DNA from: CAWJFJ01 sp963800065
GTDB lineage: Bacteria > Actinomycetota > Acidimicrobiia > Acidimicrobiales > UBA8190
DNA: 64,000 bases
Direction: 5' to 3'
NCBI GenBank assembly: GCA_963800065.1
Contig: CAWCZO010000011.1
Coordinates: 496,001 to 560,000 of the forward strand
Shown here: positions 32,355-40,644 of the stretch, piece by piece
How positions within the stretch are numbered: position 1 is the first letter of the stretch
Layout of the letters: the number at the start of each line of letters is the position of its first letter
Notes under the pieces: model-generated
Databases searched by the model: none
The model's input: only the letters and a program-made list of their open reading frames with translations
Told to the model about the DNA's origin: nothing
Program-made: the position numbers and the translations under genes

Positions 32355-33569
32355 GTGAGGGAGCCCCCGGTGCCCGAGACCCTCGAGGACATGCGCAACC
32401 ACATGCACGCCCAACGGAACTGGTTGACAGGGCTCAATGTGGATGCGATGACGGGGTTCCAGGCGACGGAGGTCCTTGAGTTCGGGGCCAAGCTCGAACG
32501 GTTGGCGGTTGCCATGCAGATGTTGGTTGCCCCCAAGGTCGACGACACCTTTATATGGCGCCAGGAGGGCCACAGGTCGGCGGCCACCTACCTGGCCGAA
32601 AAGACGGGGACTACCGAGGGCAAGGCCATCGGTGTGCTCGAAACGGCCCGCCAGCTGGGCGATCTGCCCGAGACGGCCGCCTGCTTGAAGCGGGGTGAAT
32701 TCTCAGCCGAACAGGTGAAGGAGATCGCCTCGGCCGCCACCGTCCATCCCGGAGCCGAAGGGGAGCTGATCGAGGCAGCGGCCCGCTCGGGCCTGAAGGG
32801 TCTGCGGACCCGGTGCCGCAGGACGAAATCCCTCGCCTCCTGGGAGAACGATGAGGTTGGCCGCGAGAACGCCATCCGAAAGAGCCGGTTCTTCCGGCAT
32901 TACTGCGATCCCGACGGGGCCCTCCGAATCGAGGCCAGACTGACTCCAGCCGACGGTGCTCGGATCCTCGAGGCCGTCCGGGCCAAGGCGGGGTACTACT
33001 TCGACCAGGCTCGAGAAGCCGGACTCCACGAATCGATGAGTGCCTACTGCGCTGACGGGCTCGTCTCCCTGGCCGACGACGCCGTGTGCGGGAACGGCAC
33101 CGGGATCGCCCGGCCCCATGTGATCCTGCGAGTGGACCTGGCTGCGCTGCGACGGGGCGAACTCGAACAGGGCGAAGGCCACTGCGGCGAGGTCTGTGAG
33201 ATCCCCGGCGTGGGACCTGTCTCTCTGGCCACGGCCACGCGGATGCTCGGCGATTCGTTCGTGAAGATCGTGATGATCGACGGTGTCGACGTACACAGTG
33301 TCTGCCACCTGGGACGGACCGTGCCCGCCCACCTCCTGACCGCCCTCGAGGAACGGGATCCCGTTTGTGCCGTGCCGCGGTGTGAGAGCGACCACCTCCT
33401 CGAGGTCCATCACCTCATCGCATTCGCCGATGGCGGGCCGACGACACTCGAGAACCTCGTGCGGATCTGCCGGTGGCACCATGACCTCGTGACCTACGAG
33501 AAGTGGACGCTCGACGGACATCCGGGGGCTTGGGAGTGGCGCCCGCCGCCGGACTTCGACGGACTCTGA
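32355..33569 (+). CDS. DUF222 domain HNH endonuclease-like protein (13E12 repeat family)
   Basis: This 404-aa protein begins at a GTG. The long N-terminal DUF222-like helical part (about residues 40-290) contains RSAATYLAEKTGTTEGKAIG, and the C-terminal HNH nuclease motif is visible in CESDHLLEVHHLIAFADGGP followed by LENLVRICRWHHDLV. These multi-copy actinobacterial proteins are often seen near mobile or variable DNA, and their role is unclear. It lies next to the decayed element at 33.6-35.7 kb. Confidence 0.9.
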   Translation: MREPPVPETLEDMRNHMHAQRNWLTGLNVDAMTGFQATEVLEFGAKLERLAVAMQMLVAPKVDDTFIWRQEGHRSAATYLAEKTGTTEGKAIGVLETARQLGDLPETAACLKRGEFSAEQVKEIASAATVHPGAEGELIEAAARSGLKGLRTRCRRTKSLASWENDEVGRENAIRKSRFFRHYCDPDGALRIEARLTPADGARILEAVRAKAGYYFDQAREAGLHESMSAYCADGLVSLADDAVCGNGTGIARPHVILRVDLAALRRGELEQGEGHCGEVCEIPGVGPVSLATATRMLGDSFVKIVMIDGVDVHSVCHLGRTVPAHLLTALEERDPVCAVPRCESDHLLEVHHLIAFADGGPTTLENLVRICRWHHDLVTYEKWTLDGHPGAWEWRPPPDFDGL

Positions 33570-33600
33570 CCAGCTCGATGCCCGTAAGGTGGATTCCATC

Positions 33601-33798
33601 TCAGTTAATGACCAAGCGATTTTCGAATAGCTCGAAGAGCGCAGCGGCTCGCGCTGCCTCCACTGCGCGTCCGGCACGCAAGAGTGCCCGCTCCACCTCG
33701 GCACAGACCTCACACGCTTCAAATGCTTCGCGTTTTGTCAATACGACCGAATTCGCAAAACGCACCGTCGTAGAGCACCGTCTAGGTCGGATTGTCAT
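33601..33798 (-). CDS. 65-aa helical protein coupled to the small membrane protein
   Basis: The ATG at 33798 overlaps the stop of the preceding gene (ATGA), which argues for a real coupled gene. The peptide starts MTIRPRRCSTTVRFANSVVL and continues as a Glu/Ala/Arg helix (AFEACEVCAEVERALLRAGR) with a Cys-x-x-Cys. It is unrelated to known families by eye. Base composition here is less GC-rich than in the rest of the window, in line with acquired DNA. Confidence 0.5.
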   Translation of the reverse strand: MTIRPRRCSTTVRFANSVVLTKREAFEACEVCAEVERALLRAGRAVEAARAAALFELFENRLVIN

Positions 33799-34064
33799 TG
33801 CGCTCTCGTTCGTCGGAGCCGGCGTCGGTGGGGTCCACGATGGACCGTCATGGCTGCCCGAACCGGGACTCGCTTTGCCGCCACGACACAAATCAGTAGA
33901 AATGCGATCCCGCCGGCCACGGCGACTTCCGACCAGACAATGGATCCGGTCATGAGCCACGTTGGTAAGACCATTAGTGTCCTCAGCGCTGAGGACCCCG
34001 CTTCCCCGACCGCGCTCGACATCGAGGACGTACCAAAGAACGTGAGCACAGCTACGAAGAACAT
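33795..34064 (-). CDS. 89-aa two-helix membrane protein
   Basis: The ATG lies 6 bp after a clear GAGGAG ribosome site. Hydrophobic segments are near residues 2-12 and 47-64 (SEVAVAGGIAFLLICVVAAK), with a Leu-rich stretch between (LRTLMVLPTWLMTGSIVW), so two or three membrane segments are possible. The tail is Arg-rich. Its stop overlaps the next start by ATGA. Small proteins like this occur in conjugative and secretion loci, but no family is recognised. Confidence 0.6.
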   Translation of the reverse strand: MFFVAVLTFFGTSSMSSAVGEAGSSALRTLMVLPTWLMTGSIVWSEVAVAGGIAFLLICVVAAKRVPVRAAMTVHRGPHRRRLRRTRAQ

Positions 34065-34098
34065 CGTCGCTCCTCGGGAGTGCAGGGGCTAAGGCAAT

Positions 34099-34158
34099 GA
34101 CCGACCAACCCGGGTCCGCGATTCCGATGGCTTCGCGGACCCGGGCTATGTGTCGGTC
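34099..34158. terminator. Large perfect hairpin after the ssb remnant
   Basis: A 13-bp perfect stem (34109-34121 with 34133-34145) sits inside a second 7-bp stem (34099-34105 with 34152-34158). The ssb remnant stops at 34157, inside the outer stem, so this is probably the old terminator of the ssb transcript on the - strand. Confidence 0.65.
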
Positions 34159-34453
34159 AAGCCCTGGCAGCCTCTGCGTCGGCGGACAGGTCGGAGTGGC
34201 CCGAGGGATCTGCTTGATCGGGCGTGCGACGCTCGGTGCGCGAGATCTCCGCCGTCGCGAACCGCAACGAGGGGCCCACCTCGTCGGCCGTCAACTCCAC
34301 ACGGCTCCTCCGCTCGCCCGCCTCGTTTTCCCACGAATGCTGTTCGAGACGTCCCGCAACGATGACTCTCGCTCCCTTGACGAGACTCAGTGCAACGTTC
34401 TCAGCCAGTTCGCGCCAGCACACCACGTCGAAGAAGGAGGTCGCCTCCTCCCA
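34157..34453 (-). pseudogene. ssb: 3' part of a single-stranded DNA-binding protein gene
   Basis: From TGG at 34453 the frame reads WEEATSFFDVVCWRELAENV, then LVKGARVIVAGRLEQHSWEN and SRVELTADEVGPSLRF, which is strands 3 to 5 of an SSB OB fold. The first roughly 45 residues of a normal SSB (VTLSGNLTRDPEL-type) are absent. Upstream of the junction the same frame is only the unused frame of the SAF-like gene. The tail (HSDLSADAEAARA) is short and lacks the acidic SSB tip, as often in element-borne copies. It is a fragment created by deletion or recombination, unlikely to be functional. Confidence 0.75.
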
Positions 34454-34607
34454 GATATACGCTGACGAAGATCGCGAGAGACGCGACGACGAGGGCCAGA
34501 GATCCGACTGCGAGTACGGGCCGTCGGCGACGTCCCTTGGGATCGAGTCGAAGCCCCGGGGCACGGTTCCCACGATCCACCACTGGGCGTGTGAGCGTCG
34601 TCGACAT
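34401..34607 (-). pseudogene. Truncated SAF-like membrane protein gene joined to the ssb remnant
   Basis: The start ATG opens MSTTLTRPVVDRGNRAPGLR, then a basic stretch (KGRRRRP) and one membrane helix (LAVGSLALVVASLAIFVSVY). This resembles the N-terminus of actinobacterial SAF-domain proteins of conjugative or Tad-like loci. At about 34453-34460 the sequence becomes ssb in another frame, giving a nonsense tail to a stop at 34401. The SAF domain itself is missing. Confidence 0.55.
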
Positions 34608-34633
34608 AATCGAATCTCAGTTCCCGGATGCGG

Positions 34634-35515
34634 TCACTGTGCGACCCCGACGGACTCGATCTGCTCCACACGGACGGTCGTTGTGGTGGCTGTGTGCAAA
34701 GACGGAAGGATGCCACCGCCGTCAGCACCCACTGCAGTCCACGTGACCTTCCACGTCACTGTGGCGGTCACTGTGAAGGCACCGTCGTTTGGATCTCCGT
34801 CGCTACTTGGCTCGCTTTCCGAGGAGCGACGGTAGGTGTAGGAACACGAAGGGGATTGCAGATCCGCAGCGAGATTCGGATTGAAATGAGTCCCGGGACC
34901 GTTGCACTGGACCACTCCGCCGTCGCCCATGTTCCAGCTCACACTCTCCGGTGTCGCCACCGCGGTGGCGGTGACTCCACCGGCGGTCGCCGTCGCCTGG
35001 TCCACGCGCCATATATCTGGGTTGATGGCGAGCCACGTAGGAAGGTTGACCAAACTGAACGCCACGGGGTTGATCTGGATTGAAGGCGATGGCAGTCGAA
35101 TGGACGCCGCCGCTTGCTCAGCGGCAGCAGTAGGGGTGTGGGCGATCACCGCAGCAGGCGTGGCCGCACTCGCCTCGGTCGGCACCCAGTCGACCTCGTC
35201 AATCCCGGCTGGACCGCCACACTTCAAGAAATACCACGCGCCCGGAGTCGGTCCTCCGGGTGCGAGATCGAATCCGGCCGAAGCAGCCAGCTCTACCGGG
35301 ACATAGATGCACGACGGTCCTGAAGCGCCGCCGTCCCGGTAGGGGGCGGCTGGTGTCCTTGACGATCCCGGCGATGAGGAGGCGCTCGTGACACCGACTC
35401 GGGCGGTGTCTCCCCCGTCGGACCCTGTCGCGTTCCCCGCATACGCAGCGGCGGACCACCCGGCCAGCACGAAGAGCAGGAGCAGGACCCCAACGCCTCT
35501 TATCCGATTGGACAT
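34634..35515 (-). CDS. Secreted Cys-containing protein of an actinobacterial conjugation/secretion locus type
   Basis: This 293-aa precursor has an N-terminal membrane helix (GVGVLLLLFVLAGWSAAAYA). The middle contains IQINPVAFSLVNLPTWLAIN and the C-terminal third has SVSWNMGDGGVVQCNGPGTH, CSYTYRRSSES and FTVTATVTWKVTWTAVGADG, a PKD-like beta-sandwich pattern seen in exported proteins encoded beside SAF-domain and T4SS-like ATPase genes. Here those partners are gone or truncated. It ends 26 bp before the truncated SAF-like gene on the same strand. The name of the family is not certain. Confidence 0.7.
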   Translation of the reverse strand: MSNRIRGVGVLLLLFVLAGWSAAAYAGNATGSDGGDTARVGVTSASSSPGSSRTPAAPYRDGGASGPSCIYVPVELAASAGFDLAPGGPTPGAWYFLKCGGPAGIDEVDWVPTEASAATPAAVIAHTPTAAAEQAAASIRLPSPSIQINPVAFSLVNLPTWLAINPDIWRVDQATATAGGVTATAVATPESVSWNMGDGGVVQCNGPGTHFNPNLAADLQSPSCSYTYRRSSESEPSSDGDPNDGAFTVTATVTWKVTWTAVGADGGGILPSLHTATTTTVRVEQIESVGVAQ

Positions 35516-35652
35516 GTCTTCGTCACTTCCTGCTTTTCCGCCTTCAACACGCTGTGAGAGCCGGCGGCACGCTCAAACAGCAGCAGCGCTTCACGAATAA
35601 CCGACTCCACCGCTTCCACATCGACGGGCCGGAGGGCACGGGCCATGACCAT
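35500..35652 (-). CDS. Small 50-aa ORF overlapping the secreted protein gene
   Basis: ATG 35652 (or 35646) opens MVMARALRPVDVEAVESVIR, continues as an acidic/leucine helix (EALLLFERAAGSHSVLKAEK) and ends ...TKTCPIG at 35500, overlapping the next start by 16 bp. The amphipathic sequence and overlap favour a real gene over the other two frames here, but no ribosome site is seen and no family is recognised. Confidence 0.4.
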   Translation of the reverse strand: MVMARALRPVDVEAVESVIREALLLFERAAGSHSVLKAEKQEVTKTCPIG

Positions 35653-35997
35653 ATGAAGCGTTCAACGTTTCGCTCAATGGAAGCTTTGTTCACCATTGAC
35701 CGTCGGCCCCGGTCGGCGGGAGACAGCCCCGACGGGTTCCTTCCCCCTGGTGCCGCTTCCCGCAACGACCGAGACGTCGAGTCGTGGACGTTTGATGCTG
35801 TGAGAGGTCGGTCCACGTCCGAAGAGTGCGTCAACCAGCTAGCTGAGTTTCTCGCGGAAACCTTGCGTCACCCCTTGCTACCAGGGCGTCCCGGGCGAAT
35901 GGGTCACAGGGACGCTCACCTACGCCCGCTCAGGGACGGGGGAACCGCGTAGGCTCGGTCCATGATCCCGGGTGAGGGTGGGGAGGGGGGGCCGCAA
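35653..35997. other. 345-bp gap without a supported gene
   Basis: A + strand frame is open from ATG 35653 to 35952, but its translation shows no motif, and no ribosome site precedes it. AACGTT and AGCG/CGCT symmetric elements near 35656-35675 may be promoter-proximal signals for the - strand locus. The last 60 bp are the G-rich leader of the MoxR gene. Confidence 0.4.
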
Positions 35998-37035
35998 GTG
36001 AACCAATTGACGGCCGTTGACGTAGAGACGGGTGTGGAAGACAGATCTCTCGACCTCGGCTCGGTGGCAGCCGATGGCCACGGGACGATCGCCGATCTGG
36101 CCCGCACCTTCGAAGCGGTGGTGGCCAACGTCCGCTCCTCCTACCTCGGGAAGGACCTCACCGTCCGGCTGTCGCTCTGCTGTCTCATGGCCGAAGGCCA
36201 CCTCCTCGTCGAGGACCACCCGGGCGTCGGGAAGACCACCCTGGCCAAGGCCCTGGCCCGCTCCCTCGGTCTCGGCTTCGGCCGTGTCCAGCTCACCGCC
36301 GACCTCCTTCCCGCCGACGTCACCGGGGCCGTGGTCTTCGACCGCGACACCGGTGTCCTCGCCTTCCGGCCCGGACCCGTCTTCACCAACGTCCTCCTGG
36401 CCGACGAGCTCAACCGCGCCTCCCCGAAGGCCCAGTCCGCCCTCCTCGAGGCGATGGAGGAGCGCCAGGTCTCGGCCGACGGCATCTCCCATCCCCTCCC
36501 CCGACCCTTCATGGTCATCGCCACCCAGAACCCCTTCGACGCGGCCGGGACCTTCCCCCTCCCCCACAGCCAGCGCGACCGCTTCCTCCTCCGCCTCGAC
36601 CTCGGCTACCCCGACCGCGAGACCGAGGACCTCCTTCTCTCCTCGGCGGGAACACGTCCTTCACCCGAAGACCTCTCCCCCGTCGGGAGCCCGGAGTTCC
36701 TGGCCGCCTTCGCCGCCGCCGTGGACTCCACCTTTCTGGGCCCGGAGGTGAGGGGATACGTCCTCGACATCGTCCACACGACTCGCCACCATCCCGATCT
36801 CCTGGTCGGCGCCTCCCCGCGCGCCGCGCTCTCCGTCGTCCGGGCGGCGTCGGCCATCGCCGTCACCCAGGGCCGTAGCTACGTGACCCCGGACGACGTC
36901 AAGCTGGTGGCCGAGCCCACCCTGGCCCATCGCCTCCAGGCCCACCCGGCGGCCGAGCTGGCCGGCGCCACCACGTCGGCCACTGTCACCGACATCCTCT
37001 CCCGGCTGCCGGTCCCGGTCGGCGCCAGCCGCTAG
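35998..37035 (+). CDS. MoxR-type AAA+ ATPase
   Basis: This protein of about 345 aa has Walker A HPGVGKTTLAKALARSLG (near residue 76), Walker B VLLADELNRASPKAQSALLE, and sensor motif VIATQNPFDAAGTFPLPHSQ. The GTG at 35998 follows GGGGAGGGGGGG; an ATG at 35962 would add 12 residues. MoxR ATPases act as chaperones for protein maturation or cofactor insertion and usually precede a DUF58 gene, as here. It is the first gene of a three-gene operon. Confidence 0.9.
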   Translation: MNQLTAVDVETGVEDRSLDLGSVAADGHGTIADLARTFEAVVANVRSSYLGKDLTVRLSLCCLMAEGHLLVEDHPGVGKTTLAKALARSLGLGFGRVQLTADLLPADVTGAVVFDRDTGVLAFRPGPVFTNVLLADELNRASPKAQSALLEAMEERQVSADGISHPLPRPFMVIATQNPFDAAGTFPLPHSQRDRFLLRLDLGYPDRETEDLLLSSAGTRPSPEDLSPVGSPEFLAAFAAAVDSTFLGPEVRGYVLDIVHTTRHHPDLLVGASPRAALSVVRAASAIAVTQGRSYVTPDDVKLVAEPTLAHRLQAHPAAELAGATTSATVTDILSRLPVPVGASR

Positions 37036-37069
37036 CCCGGTCCCGTCCGGCGCGGTTCGGTCTCGTCCG

Positions 37070-38266
37070 GTGGTCTCGTTCCGGGGACTCGTCCTCTCCA
37101 CCGGCGCCGGCGCCCTCGCCGTCGTCGGCCTCGGTTACGGCGTCGAGGAATTCATCATGGTGGCCATCGCCCTCGGCGTCCTCCTCGTCCTGGGGGCGAT
37201 CTCGGTCTTCTGGCGCTCCCGCACGGCGCGCCGCTCACTACGCCTGGAGCTCCTCGTCCCGACCATGGAGGTCTCCATCGGCCACCCGGCGACAATGGAA
37301 CTCCACGTCACCAATTCGGGTCGCTCCACCATTCCGTCGGTCCGGATCGAGGCTCCGGCCCGCCACTGGACGGTTTCCTATCCCGGTCTCGGGGCCCGGC
37401 CGGCGACAGCCGACGCTCCCCTGACCGGCGCCACCGACGGCAACCCCCTGGTCGCCCTCTCCCACGCCCTGGCCTGGTCGGTCCCCCTCCCCGATCTCCC
37501 CCCGGGCACGGACACCACCGTCCGCATCCCCGTTCCCACCTCCGTCCGCGGCGTCGTCACCCTCCACCCCGTCGGCATCTGGTGCGAAGACCCCTTCCGC
37601 CTCTTCGCGTCGCAGGCAGCGGCGGGCCCGTCGGCGCACATGATCGTCTGCCCCGTCCCCGACCTGACTCAGGCGGCCCGCCTCCCCGCCCACATCGTCG
37701 TCTCGGGCCGCCCCTCTGACGCTCGTCCCGGCGCGGCGCCGTCGGCATCGGTGGCCGGTGACGACCTCTCGTCCCTGCGCCCCTATGTCCCCGGCGACCG
37801 CCTCACTCGGCTCCACTGGCCGGCCTTGGCCCGCACCGGCGAGCTCGTCATCCGCGACTTCACGGCCCCCGAATCGGGCCGACTGGCCCTGCTCGTCGAC
37901 CTCCGGCCCTCGTCCCACGGCGACTCCTCCTTCGAGGCGGCCATCGCCCGCACCGCCGCCCTCGGGGCCCGCGCCCTGGCCGACGGCGTCTCCGTCGAGC
38001 TCTGCACCTCCGCCGGCGAACGCCTCGAGCTTCCGGCCGGTACCGCCGGCCGCCAGGCGCTCGTTCGGGCCCTGGCCCTCCTCGGGCCCACCAACCCCCC
38101 CACCTCGTCGGCTCTCCGCTGGACGGGGCGCACCTCCGGCAGCGCCGTCTGGGCCGCCGCCGGGGTCGGCGACGAGGGCATGGTCCTCGTGACCACCGAT
38201 GCCGGTGCCTCGAGCGCGCTCCCCGAGGTCCTCCAGCGACGGGCCTCCGTGGAGGTGGTCCGGTGA
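37070..38266 (+). CDS. DUF58 membrane protein
   Basis: This 398-aa protein has two close membrane helices (about residues 8-25 and 28-46), a beta-rich region, then the DUF58 signature LRPYVPGDRLTRLHWPALAR and a von Willebrand A-like part (LALLVDLRPSSHGDSSFEAA). It overlaps the transglutaminase gene by GTGA and follows MoxR by 34 bp. The trio is conserved across bacteria; DUF58 proteins are thought to work with MoxR as a chaperone pair. Confidence 0.9.
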   Translation: MVSFRGLVLSTGAGALAVVGLGYGVEEFIMVAIALGVLLVLGAISVFWRSRTARRSLRLELLVPTMEVSIGHPATMELHVTNSGRSTIPSVRIEAPARHWTVSYPGLGARPATADAPLTGATDGNPLVALSHALAWSVPLPDLPPGTDTTVRIPVPTSVRGVVTLHPVGIWCEDPFRLFASQAAAGPSAHMIVCPVPDLTQAARLPAHIVVSGRPSDARPGAAPSASVAGDDLSSLRPYVPGDRLTRLHWPALARTGELVIRDFTAPESGRLALLVDLRPSSHGDSSFEAAIARTAALGARALADGVSVELCTSAGERLELPAGTAGRQALVRALALLGPTNPPTSSALRWTGRTSGSAVWAAAGVGDEGMVLVTTDAGASSALPEVLQRRASVEVVR

Positions 38267-40632
38267 GCCAGCCGCGCCGTCTCGGGGCCGACCTCGTCGC
38301 CGACGCCAGTCTGCTGGCCGTGGCCCTGGCCGCCGGTCTGGGTGCCGCCCGGCTGGCCCGGACGCCGGGCAGCACCCATGTCCTTCTCCCCATCGCCGCC
38401 TGCGTCATCGCCGGCCACGTCGTCGTCTCGCTCGTCCGCTCCCTGCGGATGCCCGACCCCATCCCCTCGGTGGGGGGGATTCTGGCCGTCGCCCTGGTGG
38501 CCATCTGGACCCTCCTACCGGCGGCCACGCGGATCGGGATCCCCACCTCCACCACGATCCGGGTCCTCCTCCGCCGCTTCAGCGACGCCGGCACCGTCAT
38601 CCGCTCCCACCCCACGCCGGTCCCGGCCACCTCCGGGGTGGTCCTCTGCCTGGCCGCCGGCGCCGGCCTGGCCGCTGTCTTCGCCCGCACCCTCTGGACC
38701 TGGCAGGAGATCCGGCCACCGGGGGCCCGGCGGCCCCTCGTCGCCCTCTTCCCCACCTTCGGCCTCTTCTGTTACACGGCTCTCCTCAGCTCCGACATCG
38801 ACCGTGTCACCGGAACGGCGCTCTATCTGGCCACAGCTCTGGTCTTCCTGACCCTCGCCGACCGCCCCGACGTGGCCCGGCGCCGCCTCTCCTGGCGGTC
38901 GGGGACGGCGGCGGCGCTGGCCATGGGGGCGGTCGCCGTCGTCGTCCCGGTGGCCGCCAGTCCGGGGCTGGCCGGGCTCAAACTCGACGCCATCCCGTTC
39001 TCCCACGGCGCCGGGAACGGATCGGGACCGGGAGTACCGGGGGGAAGCGGTGGCGACGTCGCCGGTGTGGGCGCCCTGAACCTCATCGACAACATCCGCG
39101 CCGTCCTCACGGCCCAGAGCAACCTGACCATGTTCACCGCCTTCACCCGCACCCCCACCTACTGGCAGGTGGCCACCTTGACGCGCTTCGACGGGACGGC
39201 CTGGCGCCCCGACCCGGCCACCAAGGCGGCCGCCGAGGACGCGCCGCAGTTGGTCCCCATCGCCCTCCCCGTCCTCACCGAGCCGGCGGCCACCAAAACC
39301 TTCACCGTGGGCATCTCCATCGGCAATCTCCGCAGCAACCTCCTCCCCGTCCCGCCCTCCACGGTGTCGGTCAGCCGGGCGAACTCGGTCCAGGTCGAGC
39401 CCGGGATCGGCGTGATCCAGCCGTTCGCCAACCCGGCCGACCTCACCTACGACGCCACCGCGCGCCTCCCCTCGGCAGCCGACCTCTCAGCGGAGACGTC
39501 GGTGGCCGCCCTCGACGCCTCGGCCCCCGCCGCCGATCTCCAGCCCTACCTGGCGCTGCCGCCGGTCGCGCCGGCCGTCATCCGCCTGGCCCACCAGATC
39601 GTGGCCCACGCCAGGGGACCGGCGGCCGAGGCCACGGCCCTCGTCCGCTACTTCACCGTGGGGAAGAAATTCCGCTACACCCTCACCCCCCCCCCGGTGA
39701 GCGGCCGCGACGCCCTCTCCTCCTTCCTCTTCAGCACCAGGGCCGGCTTCTGTCAACAGTTCGCCGGCGCCTACGGCGTCCTGGCCCGCATCGACGGACT
39801 CCCCACCCGCCTGGCCATCGGCTTCACCACCGGCTCGACCACCAAACGCGACACCTACGCCGTGGCCGGAGCCGACGCCCACTCGTGGCCCCAGGTCTAC
39901 CTGGGCCCGGCGGCGGGATGGGTGTCCTTCGAGCCCACCCCGGCCACCACGGACGAGGCCCTCGGTGCCGGCGTGGAGAACGGTGCGAAGACGACCACCC
40001 CGTCGTCGCGCCCCATCACCATCACCTCCACCACCCTCTCCGACAAACGCCTCCAGGGCGTCGGCATCAAGGCGCCGGCGGGCACCAAGGGTCTGGGCCC
40101 GACCTCGGCGCCGGCGATCTCGGCACCGCACCATGCGGCCTGGGGGGCGGTCGTCCTCATCGCCCTCGGTGCCGCTGTGGTCATTGTCACCGCCTCGGTG
40201 GCCGGGCCGTGGTTGTGGCGCCGTCGTCGCCCCCGCCTGCGGCGGCGCCGCTTCGCCCGCATGACGGCACCGGGGACGGAGATCCTGGCGCGCTGGGAAC
40301 AGGCCGCCTCGGTCCTGGCCCGGACCGGCCTCGGACGCCGGGAGTCCGAGACCCTCGAGGAGCACGCCGCCCGCCTGGTGGCCCGCTCCTCCGGACCGAC
40401 GGTCGCCTCGGTCTTCGGTCCCGATCCCGGAGCAGCACCGGGATCCGACGCCCCCGCCGGGCGGGCCCTCGAGGCGTACCGGGCCCTGGCCGCTCTGGCG
40501 GCGCAGGCCAGCTACGCCTCCGACCCCTGCACCGATGCCGACCTGGCCGAGGCCCGCCGGCTGAGCGAGGAGCTGCGTGCCGCGCTCCGCCGTGGCGCGC
40601 CGGCGAGTGGCGCCACCAGCTCCCGCCCATAG
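38263..40632 (+). CDS. TgpA-like transmembrane transglutaminase
   Basis: This 789-aa protein has six or more N-terminal membrane helices (residues about 10-235), an extracytoplasmic transglutaminase-like domain with catalytic C497 (RAGFCQQFAGAYGVLA) and H540 (GADAHSWPQVYL), one more helix near 630-650 followed by an Arg-rich WLWRRRRPRLRRRRFAR stretch, and a cytoplasmic DUF4129-like tail. It is the third gene of the MoxR operon (GTGA overlap). Relatives are essential in some bacteria, though the substrate remains unclear. Confidence 0.9.
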   Translation: MSQPRRLGADLVADASLLAVALAAGLGAARLARTPGSTHVLLPIAACVIAGHVVVSLVRSLRMPDPIPSVGGILAVALVAIWTLLPAATRIGIPTSTTIRVLLRRFSDAGTVIRSHPTPVPATSGVVLCLAAGAGLAAVFARTLWTWQEIRPPGARRPLVALFPTFGLFCYTALLSSDIDRVTGTALYLATALVFLTLADRPDVARRRLSWRSGTAAALAMGAVAVVVPVAASPGLAGLKLDAIPFSHGAGNGSGPGVPGGSGGDVAGVGALNLIDNIRAVLTAQSNLTMFTAFTRTPTYWQVATLTRFDGTAWRPDPATKAAAEDAPQLVPIALPVLTEPAATKTFTVGISIGNLRSNLLPVPPSTVSVSRANSVQVEPGIGVIQPFANPADLTYDATARLPSAADLSAETSVAALDASAPAADLQPYLALPPVAPAVIRLAHQIVAHARGPAAEATALVRYFTVGKKFRYTLTPPPVSGRDALSSFLFSTRAGFCQQFAGAYGVLARIDGLPTRLAIGFTTGSTTKRDTYAVAGADAHSWPQVYLGPAAGWVSFEPTPATTDEALGAGVENGAKTTTPSSRPITITSTTLSDKRLQGVGIKAPAGTKGLGPTSAPAISAPHHAAWGAVVLIALGAAVVIVTASVAGPWLWRRRRPRLRRRRFARMTAPGTEILARWEQAASVLARTGLGRRESETLEEHAARLVARSSGPTVASVFGPDPGAAPGSDAPAGRALEAYRALAALAAQASYASDPCTDADLAEARRLSEELRAALRRGAPASGATSSRP

Positions 40633-40644
40633 GCTCACCGCCGT

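Noticed and set aside
33601..35652. Phage or toxin-antitoxin island.
   Set aside because: No integrase, portal, capsid, toxin or antitoxin motif was found; SAF-like and ssb remnants fit a conjugative locus better.
35544..35834. A 96-aa - strand frame upstream of the secreted protein gene.
   Set aside because: The alternative frame (35500-35652) gives a smoother amphipathic peptide that overlaps the next start; this one ends in CCCLSVPPALTAC without features.
35653..35952. A + strand ORF of 99 codons before the MoxR gene.
   Set aside because: No ribosome site, motif or coupling; retained only as an unexplained gap.
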